Positions 23,190-34,060 of a stretch of DNA of 64,000 bases are shown here, piece after piece. The notes under the pieces were generated by a model. It had not been told where the DNA came from and searched no databases. It saw only the letters and a program-made list of their open reading frames with translations. Position numbers and translations under genes: made by a program. This stretch comes from Metellina segmentata (lineage: Eukaryota; Arthropoda; Arachnida; Araneae; Tetragnathidae), in assembly GCA_947359465.1 (NCBI GenBank), contig OX375872.1, positions 136,264,011-136,328,010 on the forward strand. The letters are read 5' to 3'. Each line of letters opens with the position of its first letter. The stretch's first letter is position 1.

Positions 23190-23845
23190 CTAACCCACTT
23201 TGAAGAGTAACGGATTAGCAATCGGATCGTTACAAGTTTGAATCCTACCACAATCCCTCGCGTACAAAATAGGCTAGTGCACATTAAATCTTCTGTTGTG
23301 GCCTCAAATATCCTCACATTGACGTGGTATGGAGGATTGCACAGTGGGGTGCCAGCTCAGGTGCAACCACGTCATTTGACCGGGGTTCCAAATTTCATTG
23401 GCCGACCAACCGGTGTGGTGGTTAAGGTGTTAGTCTCTAGATCGTAATGTTCCTGGTTCGAATTCGGGTCAATGCATGAATATTTATAAGCGTATGCTGT
23501 AAAGGCGGCTGGTGCACCTTAAATCTGTCATGGCCGAAAGTCCTCACGTTTGTTTAGCTTGGAAGTTTGGAAAGTGGGGTGCTAGCTGAGGTGTTACCTC
23601 GTCATCTAGTCGTAGGTCAAAATTACGTGGTGTTGTCCTCTGATTTTTCCCTTGGGGGATTTGATCCCGTACCGTCGTCAATGGCCCGTTTTGTTTCTTT
23701 AGTACGACGTTAATTAAAAGTACCTTACCAAATTACGTTATGTTGCCCTTGGATCTTTCCCGTCGGATTTGATCACAGACTGTCGCCAATAGCTCTCTGT
23801 ATTGCTCTACTGCAATGTTAATTAAAACACCAACCTACCTACCGA
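23190..23845 (+). mobile_element. SINE, family B, interrupted by a family A SINE
   Basis: The head and body lie at 23190-23401 (GAAGAGTAACGGATTAGCAA, B box AAGTTTGAATCC). The rest of the body and tail lie at 23728-23845, ending ATTAAAACACCAACCTACC. Confidence 0.8.
23402..23727 (+). mobile_element. full-length SINE, family A, nested
   Basis: It starts CCGACCAACCGGTGTGGTGG and has B box GGTTCGAATTC, body and tail. The flanking CCAAATTTCATTG (23389-23401) and CCAAATTACGTTA (23728-23740) are a diverged 13-bp duplication in the host SINE. Confidence 0.8.
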
Positions 23846-23937
23846 GTAATGTAATATTTCCTTTTATTCGCTATAACCTTGTTGACTGGGTATTCATTTC
23901 TTTTCATTATAAATATCAGTGGATACATTTAACCCCT

Positions 23938-24630
23938 TAGAAATATCGTATTGGTGCTTTAATTAGAATAGAATCCTTTGGAATGATCATATTCGTCTTT
24001 TCCTTCAAATGGAATCCTTTGAGACGGTTCTAGTGTCCTATTATGTAGATGAGAATTCTTTATAGAGATTCTATCGGTCCTTAACTTAGACTGGAATCCT
24101 TTGAAAATATTATATATTTCCCTTTTTCTTAGAACAGAAATCTCTGTAAATATGAATTGCTCCTTTTCTAAGAATATAATTCTTTAATAAGATTCTATAG
24201 GTAGTTTTTCTTAGAATAGAATTCTTTAATAAGATTCTATAGGTCACATTTGCCTTAAAATATAATACGTTAATAAAATTTTATATGGCTAACGTTCCTT
24301 AAAATAGAATTCTTTCGAAATGTTATTTTTGTCAAGAAGGTCAAATTTGATAAGAATTATGCATTGAAGACTAGGTTGCATGGAAGGATTCCACGGACTA
24401 TTTTTAGTCTGAGGAAAATACCATTAGAATCATTCAATGAGTTTCTATTCTTTAAGATAGAAATGCGGGTAGTTGAATTTAAGTACCACTGGAGTTATCC
24501 AACGGGCTATTTCTATCCTAAGGAAAGAAACAGTGGAATTATTTCAAATTCTTATTTTCTAAGAACAGTACCACACACAAAATAGAATCCTTCCATAGCA
24601 TTCTATTCTGAGAGAAGTATCAATAGAATC
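23938..24630. mobile_element. M41 arrays, head-to-head pair
   Basis: A plus-oriented array starts at TTAACCCCTTAGAAATATC. The conserved right flank follows (about 24330, GTCAAGAAGGTCAAA). After it, inverted units (24376-24625, such as GGAAAGAAACAGTGG) continue. The two halves face each other. Confidence 0.55.
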
Positions 24631-25394
24631 TGAAGATTGAAAAAATTTGTGTAAACTTTGAATCTTTAGATTTTTTTTTTTTTGGATTGATGAAAAAGCA
24701 ATACTACACCACTTGGATTTCTACTCACACTTAAGGGGTCTTAACATCATGACTTATCGAAGTCTTACTGTATGTAGTTTATATTTTATCCACATTCTTA
24801 TTTCAATTTTTTGAGATTGGCGCACCAATATGTAGATCGAAACTGACAGATTGTCCCGCTTGCAGTTATATCCGTCCCGGATTCTGACTCCAGATAGAGC
24901 ACGTCAAACACTAGCTCGCCCGTCTAAGTAAATCAATTTCTGGAGCAATCAAAATATTTCTTTCCCACCCTTAAATCTATGAAGTTGAAAAGTGAAGCAG
25001 CAGATGGTTAAATCGATATTCAAAAAATCGATACCTTGCAGCTATATTTCGAGAATGGTGGAGGGAAAACAATCACACTGTTTCTCAAGAGCAATTTTGT
25101 TAACATTGAAGTTATTGCTGGTTGATAGAAGTTGAAGTTGATTGATACATGACTTGGGGGTAAGCCGCGAAAGTATGTCATGGGCTTTATTAAAAAAATG
25201 CTCTCTGAAACTGAGGATGAAAGAAATAACCAGGATCAAACGATAGAATGGAGTAGAATTGGGGTAGACTGCAGTGTAGTGTCTACCGTTTGCAAGTATC
25301 AATTTATATAGAGATAGGTTTCAGTAACACAAGTGACACAGAAATTGACACTATTTGCATAGTGACGAATGGTAACTAATGGTTATAAACAATC
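24631..25394. other. unassigned sequence
   Basis: A poly-T run lies at about 24670. The minus frame 25042-25302 (86 codons) has no recognised motif. Confidence 0.35.
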
Positions 25395-25395
25395 T

Positions 25396-26000
25396 AAAAT
25401 CCGCAACTATAGTTTCACCGTTCAACTTAAGGGGCAGTACGTAGACTTTCAGAAAGACTTAAAAAACGGAATTTTGGAACTGTGATGTCAAAAATTATTT
25501 GATAACAATCTTTACTCAATATCAAAGTGTTACATGGCAAATAAAATTAGTTACGATAACTTTTGATTGAGTTACATAGGCAACAACAAATGAAATGGTC
25601 CACTCAACAAATGAAATGGTCCACTCAACATATGAATGGTGAAAATCCACAACTACAAAGTTTCACTGTTCAAATTAAGGGGCAGTAAGTAGACTTTAAG
25701 AAGACTCAAGAAATCGATTTTCTTAAATTTAGGGGTTAAAAATCACTTGATTTCAATAACAATCTTTACTTGATTTCAATAACGTTATACACTTTAGATG
25801 GAAAAAAATTCAATTGCTATAACTTTTGACACAGTTACAAATTCAACTACATATGAATTGGTAACAAATGAATACAAACAATGTAAAATCCACAACTACA
25901 GGGTTTTGCTGTTTAATTTTAGGGGCATTAAGTAGACTTTGTAAAAACTTTGGAGACCAATTTTTTTTAAATTTTGGCGGTATAAATTTCTTAAAAAAAC
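25396..26000 (+). repeat. long-period tandem repeat (about 240-250 bp)
   Basis: AAATCC-CAACTA landmarks recur near 25396, 25635 and 25887. Each is followed by CACTGTTCAA-TTAAGGGGC and TAAGTAGACTTT. This gives about two and a half diverged units. AACAAATGAAATGGTCCACTC is locally duplicated at about 25585. Confidence 0.75.
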
Positions 26001-26129
26001 AAAGTTATACACTTCCTAATAGTGAAAGTAATGAAGTGTTGATATATATGGACATCATCCCTTATTATAACATCATCTATTTGTTGAAAGATTCCACGGA
26101 TTTCTGAAAGGAAAGAAAATTTGTATCGT

Positions 26130-26610
26130 TTCTATCCTTCGAATACAATTCTTTAGTAAGAGAGAGAAAGAGAGAATGTTCTCTTTCTGCTTGTTCTTTC
26201 TTAAGAATAAAATATTTTTGAGTTATTCTGTTGGTTCGTTTCTTAAAATAGAATTCTTCAGTAAGATTTCGTTGATCCTTTCCTCAGAATGGGATTCTTT
26301 GGAATTTTTCTATTTTCATTTCCTTAAAACAAATCCTCGAACTTCTGCAGATGATCCTTTAATTGAAAAACAAATCATTTGAAAATGTAAAAAAAATATT
26401 GAACCTTTCTTTGGAATAAAATCCTTTGGAACGATTCTGTTTCGTCGTTTCTTGGAATGTAATTATTTCAACATTCTCAATTGATCCCTTAATTTGAAAA
26501 GAATCATTTGGAAAGATAATGATCGTCCTTTCCTCGGAATAGAATCTTTTGGAACGGTTCTTTCTTCGGAATAGATTCCTTTGGAAAGATTCTGTTGACT
26601 CATTCCTTAC
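26130..26610 (+). mobile_element. M41 array fragment
   Basis: Diverged 41-bp units (CCTTTGGAACGATTCTGTT, TTCTTCGGAATAGATTCC) are present without clear flanks. A short GAGA run lies at about 26160. Confidence 0.6.
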
Positions 26611-26614
26611 AATA

Positions 26615-27190
26615 CAATTTCGTATATATTTGAGTTCGTTAAAAAGCATATCCTGATAGAATTTCGAAAGTATAATGAAAAATAGCATTAGATCCATGTT
26701 ACAAGTATTTGAATGGGTCATGGTGAACTTTGCAAACTAGTTTGAGGTCGTCAAAAGAGATTATTCTAAGCTATTTTAGAAAATTTAATTAAACTTATCA
26801 ATTACAACATGATGTCTGAACTAGAAGCAGTGAATGTTCGAAAAATATTTGAGTTCGGAAAAAAGAATATTCTAAGCTATTTCGAAGAAAAGTAATGATT
26901 GTAGCATTAGCTACATAATATCTAACGGGACATGGATAAAGTTTCCAAAAATATTTGAGTTCATAAAAAATGATATTCTAAGTCATTTCAGAAAATGTAG
27001 CGAGACTTAGCTCCATGACATTTGAATTTAACGTGGTGAATGTTCGCAAACAGTTTTGAGTTAGAAAAAGGTCAAAAAGGAAAAGCCAGTTTGGAAAATA
27101 TTATGGAAATGAGTATTACATCCATATCTGATTGGAACATGGTGAAAGCGTAAAGTCGTTTGATTTCATAAAAAATTAGGAGTTTCTTAT
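26615..27190 (+). repeat. tandem repeat of about 108 bp
   Basis: TTTGAGTTCGT-like landmarks recur at about 26630, 26742, 26850, 26955, 27054 and 27159. Units also share GATATTCTAAGCTATTT and an ACATGGTGAA-like end. Units are diverged. Confidence 0.7.
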
Positions 27191-28019
27191 ATTTTTAAGG
27201 ACATTTTTATCTTTAAAAAGAACATTTTAGAATATTTTCTGGATCCAACTTCCGGTCCTGGAACATACTGAGCCAAGAAAATATCCCTTGACCAAATAGG
27301 TGTTAATCTACAAAGTATATCTTTTAACAAAAAGTACTTTTGTATTTCAATAATATTTCAAATCTGTTATAAGAATGTTTTAGGTAAGTTTCAGAACAGC
27401 ATCCGGGTTCTATGACATATTAAGCACACTAAGCCCTTCCACAGAATATCTCCCTTAAGCTTTATAAAATAATCATTACAAACATATACAGCTGACCATT
27501 AAGCTCATAAATTTTTTCTCGTTTTCTGCTACCCACTTCCTGTCTTTTCAGGCATGTCTAGGCAGTAAAAGTTATTGCATCATACAATTCAGAAACGATC
27601 TTATATCATCTCCAAATGACAGCATCCGTCTCCTTTATGGCAGCGGCTTTTGAACTACAGGAGCTTAAGATATTCGGGGAGGGAATTTATTTCTTAACAA
27701 TTCAATTTAGGATCGGATTTTAAGAATTAACTGGTACTGCTTTCTAGAACTTTCCAATCGCATCTCTTGTAACTACTAACGATGACGTGAAATGGTAATT
27801 GTAAACTTTTTTCGTCGTTCGAAGAAAGTTCTATAAATAAAACTGAAATCCGTTGTGGATCATACGTCAATCAATCTAATACAAAACAGTTGTATGTGCT
27901 CTTCACAAACTGCCGCTGCAATTCATCAAGTGAGCACACGAAATTTATGACAGCAGATAGTGGGTGTCGAATAGCTGCTGTTTGAATAAGTAAACATCAA
28001 TTTTAATCCGTATTAAGCA
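27191..28019. other. unassigned sequence
   Basis: No feature was recognised. Confidence 0.35.
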
Positions 28020-28615
28020 CCAGAATAGACATATATTTAATGTTACATGTTCACAAACATTGTTTTTTTGTTATAAATTCATAGGCCTCGTATTTACATT
28101 ACGTGTCCACAGACATTCCTTTACGTTGTGTGTTCACAGACATTGCTTTATGCTATATGTTCACAAACATTTATTTTTATGTTATGTGTTCACAACCATG
28201 TATTTACATTACGTGTTCACATACATTGATTAATGTTATTAATACGTCTTCACTGGCATGTATTAATGTTACGTCTTACACACACTGATAAATGTTGCGT
28301 GTTCACAGGCATTGATTTATGTTACGGGCTTACAGGTATGTATTGATGCTACGTGGTCACCCATAATGATTTGTGTTACGCGTTCGCAGGTATGAACTGA
28401 AGTTACGTGCTCACAAACATTGATTTAATCTACGTATTCACAGACGTCGATTAATTTTACATGTTCCCAGGCATGGATCAGTGTTACACGTTCAGAGACA
28501 ATGATCTACATTAAGTGTTTACTGGCATGGATTTACGTTACTTGTTCACGAACATTAATCGATGTTATGTGTTCATAGCTTTGGATTCACATTAAGTGTT
28601 GAGGAGTATGTTTAC
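28020..28615 (+). repeat. 27-bp minisatellite
   Basis: About 21 diverged units of the form GTTCACARRCATTGATTTA plus YGTTACGT. Successive landmarks at 28111, 28138 and 28165 are 27 bp apart, with occasional 28-29-bp units. Confidence 0.85.
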
Positions 28616-29159
28616 ATTAGAAACCACGAAAATTGACCAGATTATCAGTTTTGTTTCAGTAGCTTTAAAATGTTTTCCGATTTCTTGCTTTTGAACGACA
28701 CTAAGATATTGTAAATATTCGGAATACTTTTCTAGTTACAAGCGTTTTGCGTTAGGTACTGTCAGCCGTACAAACAAATTTCCAAAATTTTAAACTCCAT
28801 TTCTGAAGAACAGTGTTTTTGCAATGGGATGCTTTGTCCAAACGATGATAACTCAACAACGAATTGATCTTTCATAATTATTTTTGTATCATAATATAAT
28901 CTATATAATACATCAGGTGGATATTCTGAGCCTGAATAAAGTTAGTAGTTCAGAAATTATTTTTAGTTGATTTTTAAATTTTAAAATTATTGAAATAAAT
29001 CTTGATTTTCTTAGACACTCTTGGTAAAAACAACTGTAAAAGGCAACCTGTTCCCTCTAACAACTTGATTGAGAGTCAAAACATGAAGAATATTATTTGG
29101 AATAGCCTAAAAAAAAAGAATTGTCTTTCTGAAAAATTAGGGAAGTTGAGAGATATCAC
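28616..29159. other. unassigned AT-rich sequence
   Basis: No feature was recognised. Confidence 0.35.
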
Positions 29160-29505
29160 CATAAATATCCCATGATTATATCATACATTAGGTCATTAAT
29201 AATTATATACAGCTTAATCTGATTGTTTTCTCTCTGAAAAGGTTTTAAGCATAAACCAATGACTTGTTGGGAAAAAGCTCTATTTTTAAATCCAAAATTT
29301 AAAGTACAAAAACATCTAACAGGAATTGTTTTTTCGAACAAATTGGAATTTGAGGTATCACATTCAAAAGACATGCCAATAAGCTCACTATACCATAAAT
29401 TACGCAATTAATAAGTATATACAGCTTAATCTGATTGTTTTTCTCTGAAATGATTTTAAGCATAAACCCATGACTTGTTGGAAAAAAGCTCAATTTTTAG
29501 TCAAC
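29160..29505 (+). repeat. two direct repeats about 230 bp apart
   Basis: TATATACAGCTTAATCTGATTG, split here as TATATACAGCTTAATC and TGATTG, followed by TAAGCATAAACC-ATGACTTG, occurs at about 29203 and 29435. The intervening sequence is shared only weakly. Confidence 0.7.
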
Positions 29506-30040
29506 GTTAAAAAAATATTAAAGTGTGTACTTACACCTTATGAGAGTGAGCTGAAATAAAATCAATGAAGTATTGAAATAGCCTAGTGAATCATTTCTTG
29601 AAATAAATTACTCCGAAAAATCATATAGCTACCACACACATTTCATAAAGAAACAAATAGAAACTTCAAGCAAAAAATAACAATTTTTTATGCCCCTGTA
29701 TAAACGAGATCTGTGTCGTTTGTTGGAATTAGAAATTTTAAGCAGCTTTGCTACGTTGTCAAGTATATCACGTATAATTAAAACCTGTTTTTCCTGATGA
29801 GCGAAAATGCTCGGCAATTTTAGAACTTTCGTCACGGATAAATATACGTTGATTAATTGAATTAGTTTGTTTCCTTTTAAAATAACTTCAAGCTTTGCAA
29901 GAATGTTGCTAGCATGGAAAACGATCGTATTATTAAGAAAGGTGTTTTAATTTTTATGTACTATTTAAGCTTTCGACTATCGTGGTGTTTTCTAAAAGAC
30001 ATTTGTATGGTAATCCTAATTTTTATCATTTATAAAACTG
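29506..30040. other. unassigned AT-rich sequence
   Basis: No feature was recognised. The short minus frame 29629-29835 lacks motifs. Confidence 0.35.
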
Positions 30041-30567
30041 CATTACCCTACAATAATGGACCGGACAGCAAGATGTGATGGTATAAGTGAAATAATACAT
30101 GCTTTAATAGGGGAATGATCGCCACGTGCTGCAATTACACTAGCAACCCTCATGGGCATACTTTCAACAAGTTTTTCATACACAACTATGGTAATTTGTG
30201 TCCATTCCTGCTGCAAGAATGTCGCCAGCTCAACTGTAGATTTCGGACGTGGTTTCCTGGTCCGTAAGCGTCGCTCTAACTCGGACCAAGGAAGATGTTT
30301 TATATCCATATCCCGATACCACTGCTTGGCAAAAGCTTGAACATGACATGGAGCGTTGTCGTCTCGGAAGTAACATTCGTCCAATCCATAAAATTGCCAG
30401 AGCGTAGGAAGAACCTGACTGTACAAAATTTTCATGTAGGCGTCGGCTTTCAATTGACCAGGAACAATATGCAAAGATCCCAGGCCATACCACGAAAAAC
30501 ACCCCCAAACAAGTAGTCGTATTTTATGCAAATCCACTGGCGTCCGGTCCATTATTTTAGGGTAGTG
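30041..30567 (-). mobile_element. short Tc1-like deletion derivative, copy D (longest frame)
   Basis: The ends are CATTACCCTACAATAATGG and the inverted CCATTATTTTAGGGTAGTG. The minus strand keeps a 182-codon frame (30591 down to 30043) running through the C-terminal transposase half: VWGCFSWYGLG, then DECYFRDDNAPCH (second catalytic Asp), then LPW joined directly to SELERRLR. About 15 residues carrying the third catalytic position are deleted. It lacks the DNA-binding domain and first Asp, so it cannot be an active transposase. Confidence 0.85.
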
Positions 30568-30611
30568 CATATTCTGTGTGATCATAGTCATAGGTATTTA
30601 ATTATATTATC

Positions 30612-30968
30612 AGTGAAGCAACTCAACGGGCTATTAGCGACGGTCCGAGATCCATATTGAAGTGAACGATCCAAGGACAGAGCCTTGTAATTTTGAACCA
30701 TGGTTAGAGTACGAAAACAATCCCCTGAGCTAATAAAGATCCAATACCTCATAAATTTGATCCGCGGTCAAGATGACGAGGCATCACTTGAGCTGGTACC
30801 TCACTCTTAAAACTCGCACATCATGCCAACGTGAGGACATTTGAGGCCACGACAGATTAAACGGGCACCAGCCCCCATTGTACACGAGGATCTCTGGTTA
30901 GATTCGAACTTGCAACCCTCCGGTTGCTAAGACGTTACTCTTCAAATCGGGCTGCAGTGGTCCTCGTC
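30612..30968 (-). mobile_element. SINE, family B, with internal rearrangement
   Basis: The inverted body and head are recognisable (GGCCACGACAGATTAAACG; GATTCGAACTTGCAACCCTC). The middle holds extra duplicated body sequence at about 30710-30765. Confidence 0.75.
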
Positions 30969-30984
30969 AATAACAAGAAATGAT

Positions 30985-31136
30985 ATTTGTTGGAGACGGA
31001 CTCTGACAGTGGTTTGAAATTACGTGTTGTTGTCCTCGGAAGTTTACCATCTGGATTGATCCCGGACCGCAGCCAATAGCCAGTAGCAATGCACCAGTGC
31101 CACGTTAATTAAAATGCCTACGTACTACCTATTGGA
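30985..31136 (+). mobile_element. SINE 3' fragment
   Basis: Body and tail only (GTTGTCCTCGGAAG...ATCCCGGACCGCAGCC...CACGTTAATTAAAATGCC). Confidence 0.75.
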
Positions 31137-31268
31137 TAGGTAGGTATTTTAATTAACGTCGTACTGAAGCAACACAATGGGCTATTGACGACGGTCTGGG
31201 ATCAATCCCCAAGGAAAAATCAGAGGACTATACCACTTAAGTTAGAAACCACGGTCAGATGACGACTT
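31137..31268 (-). mobile_element. SINE 3' fragment
   Basis: This inverted tail and body abuts the previous fragment tail to tail (GGTAGGTATTTTAATTAACG), forming an inverted pair. Confidence 0.75.
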
Positions 31269-31722
31269 GTTGGATAATGATTTATTTGACGAACTAAGAA
31301 AATTTTTAATGGTGACAGCTATTCCATATTGCAGTATGATCGGCAAATTAAACAACTCGACAGGGTACAGTATGTATTTATTTCGATAATTTAGCATTAA
31401 ATCGGCACTCAAATTTCGTATATTTTAAACTCTATGAGTCTCTAACGTTTCCTGTTTTGCAGCATTTTCTCACCTTTGGGACAAAGTGGGTACGCTAGAT
31501 TTCGAAGTTATATTTAAACCTTTAAGAAAACACTCGGTATGAAATCGGATTAGATCGATTCGGATATCATTCGGTTAATTAGAGCGCTCATTTCCAAAGT
31601 TTTACTGAATTTTATATTTATGTTTTCATAGGTTGATGCATTCAATAAAACATTTTATAATCAGGTTTTAAAATATTAGGAACAATATAATTGCTCATAC
31701 GACTTCTAGCTCTTTTTATTAA
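31269..31722. other. unassigned AT-rich sequence
   Basis: No feature was recognised. Confidence 0.35.
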
Positions 31723-32316
31723 CTCTCCAAATGGTTTGAACAATATATCTCGTCGATGAACAACCTACCAATTTTCCTATTGAGGAGATATCTCGTCGAT
31801 GAACAACCTACCGATTTTTCTATTGAGGATATATCTCGTCCATCAACATCTCCCCAATTTGCCTATTGAGGATATGTCTTATCTATCAATATATAACCAA
31901 TTTCGCTGATGACGAGTTACCTTGACAATCAACTTCTGACCAATTTTGCAATGACGAGATATCTCCGCCAATTATATGTGACCATTTTTGCTAATAATAA
32001 GAAGTCTCTTTTAAGAGTATCTAACCAGTTTTGTTCATGACGAGGTATCCTATCCATTCACATCTGACCAATTCTGCTACTGACGAGATATCGTGCACAT
32101 CAATATCTGACCAACTTTGATTATGACAAAATATATGCGCATCAACATGACCAATAGTTGCTAATGATTATATATCTTGTCCAACAATATCTGACCAATT
32201 TTGCCAATGAGATACCTCACCATCAAGATATTTCCAACTTTTCGATGATGAAGATATCAAGAGCTGGTCAGTTTTGCTAATGACAAAATACCTCATCGCG
32301 ACAGCAACCAGAAGGG
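31723..32316 (+). mobile_element. P43 minisatellite element, long copy
   Basis: The left end follows TTAA (31719-31722): CTCTCCAAATGGTTTG, then an AATATATCTCGTC block. The right end is CATCGCGACAGCAACCAG, then AAGGG and a degraded TTAA (TTTC). The interior has about 12 units of a 43-bp repeat. The ATATCT landmarks at 31745 and 31788 are 43 bp apart. The unit reads GACGAGATATCTCGTCCATC, then AA-ATCTGACCAATTTTGCTAAT. Confidence 0.75.
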
Positions 32317-32462
32317 TTTCTTTAGCCGTTTTATGTTTTCTGCAAATTATGGTACGAATTAAATTGCAGAATGAAACTAGTGCGTTGGGAGGAGCTACTA
32401 CATACACAAAAGTTTCCACAGCAAAATTTCATTCAATAGCAAAAGTGGGTTTGTATTATTTC

Positions 32463-32757
32463 AATTAACATCACACTGGAGCAACACAACGAGCTACTGG
32501 CAATGGTCCGGTATCAAACCCGAAGGGATAGATTCAAGGACAGCACCACTTAATTTTTGACCATGGCCAGATGACGAGGTAACACCTGAGCTTACACCCC
32601 ACTTTTTACAAACTTCCATACCACGCCAAAGTTAAGACATATCTAGCCACGACAGATTTAACGTGCATCAGCCCCATAATAATACACGACGGTCTTTGGT
32701 TGGATTCGAAATCACAACCTTCTGGTTGCTAATCCAATGCTCTTCTAACTGGACCAG
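32463..32757 (-). mobile_element. full-length SINE, family B
   Basis: An inverted full body and head (GATTCGAAATCACAACCTTC; CCAATGCTCTTCTAACTGG), diverged. Confidence 0.8.
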
Positions 32758-33994
32758 TAGTAAACGTGAACGCTGTTTTGCTGACATTAATTTAAGAGAT
32801 AAATGAACAATATATTAATACTTGGTGGAATGCATGTAACATTTTTAATAAAATCCTAATTCTATAAATAGTTTTCTATAATTTTCGTAAAACAGGATGT
32901 TTTGATAAAGTCAGAGATTTATTTTTAAACACCCGTTCATTTTAAAAGTTATATATGTATAATGACCTCGATTTCCTTTGTACCAAACAACCGGAATTCC
33001 TGAAATTGAAATGAAAAAATAATTCCTCTGCAATTTTATCCACGTCGTAAAACTTCGTCTGTGGTTTGTTCCCAGTTATAATTAAAAATCTTATTTTGTG
33101 ATTCTCAGCGCAATCTTTTATTTTTCTGGTATATTTATTTTTTGTTCAAGTTAGATTTCACATTCAGAATAAATCAATTGGGTTCACTGAGCCTAGCACT
33201 CAAATGCTATCTTTCGTAATCTGGAAATTCGTCTTTTATTTGAATGCGAAAATAGATGAATAGATTTTAGTAAGATTTCTGTTAATTAAATAATAACAAG
33301 TGCTTCTACATTTCAACTTTGAATGAGTTCATTCGATTTGATCTTATAATATATTATTGATAGAATAAAAATCTAACTTGTAGGATTTAAAACAATTCAA
33401 ACTAATTAATTACTTTTACTATTATTTTATTTTAATGGTTAATTACGGCTATAAACTATTTACTTTTACTTAAACCTTTAATCTCATCGTTTGTTTTTAT
33501 CTCTCTTTATATAGCCATAATTATCACAAGTTTGAAAAACACTGAATTTGGGATCGATTCTTAAATAAGGATCTATCATTAAACAGGGATCGATTCGTTA
33601 AACGAAATAATGAATGCAGACATTCGATTCTACAGACAGATTACCGAAAAATGTCCCAACCTGCTATATGTAGATGCATAAAAATTATTTTTAATATATA
33701 CCGAGTGTTTTATTAACATGTCTTTGTTTCGTTAAAAGGGATACAGTACCCCAAATATGACCAAAATGTCAACTTTTTACAATCTTTCATCATACAAGTT
33801 TAAAGAACATGTCAACAAACTTTTATAGTTTTAGATACAGTATTTAGCAATGAAAACATTTTTCTATGGAGTACGGATCAAAACCGAAATTTATTCAGAC
33901 TTTAAAGCTTCTCAGCTTTTTATTTTTCATTATTACAGTGTATTTGAAATGCTAAGGCTTTTTTTGATGTAGAGATTTGAACTTTTTTTGTTTA
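32758..33994. other. unassigned AT-rich sequence
   Basis: No gene was found. GGATCGATTC-TTAAA blocks near 33550-33600 repeat twice. Confidence 0.35.
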
Positions 33995-34019
33995 TACAAA
34001 TACAAATACAAATATTGAC

Positions 34020-34054
34020 GACCAGCTACAGGCTCAAGCCCAACAAGGCTGGTC
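34020..34054 (-). promoter_or_regulatory. 3'-terminal stem-loop of the LINE
   Basis: GACCAGC and GCTGGTC form a 7-bp outer stem. An inner GGGC-TTGA-GCCT hairpin can stack inside it. It lies between the stop codon and the hexamer tail, where 3' stem-loops of CR1/L2-type LINEs are recognised by the reverse transcriptase. Confidence 0.6.
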
Positions 34055-34060
34055 CTTTGT

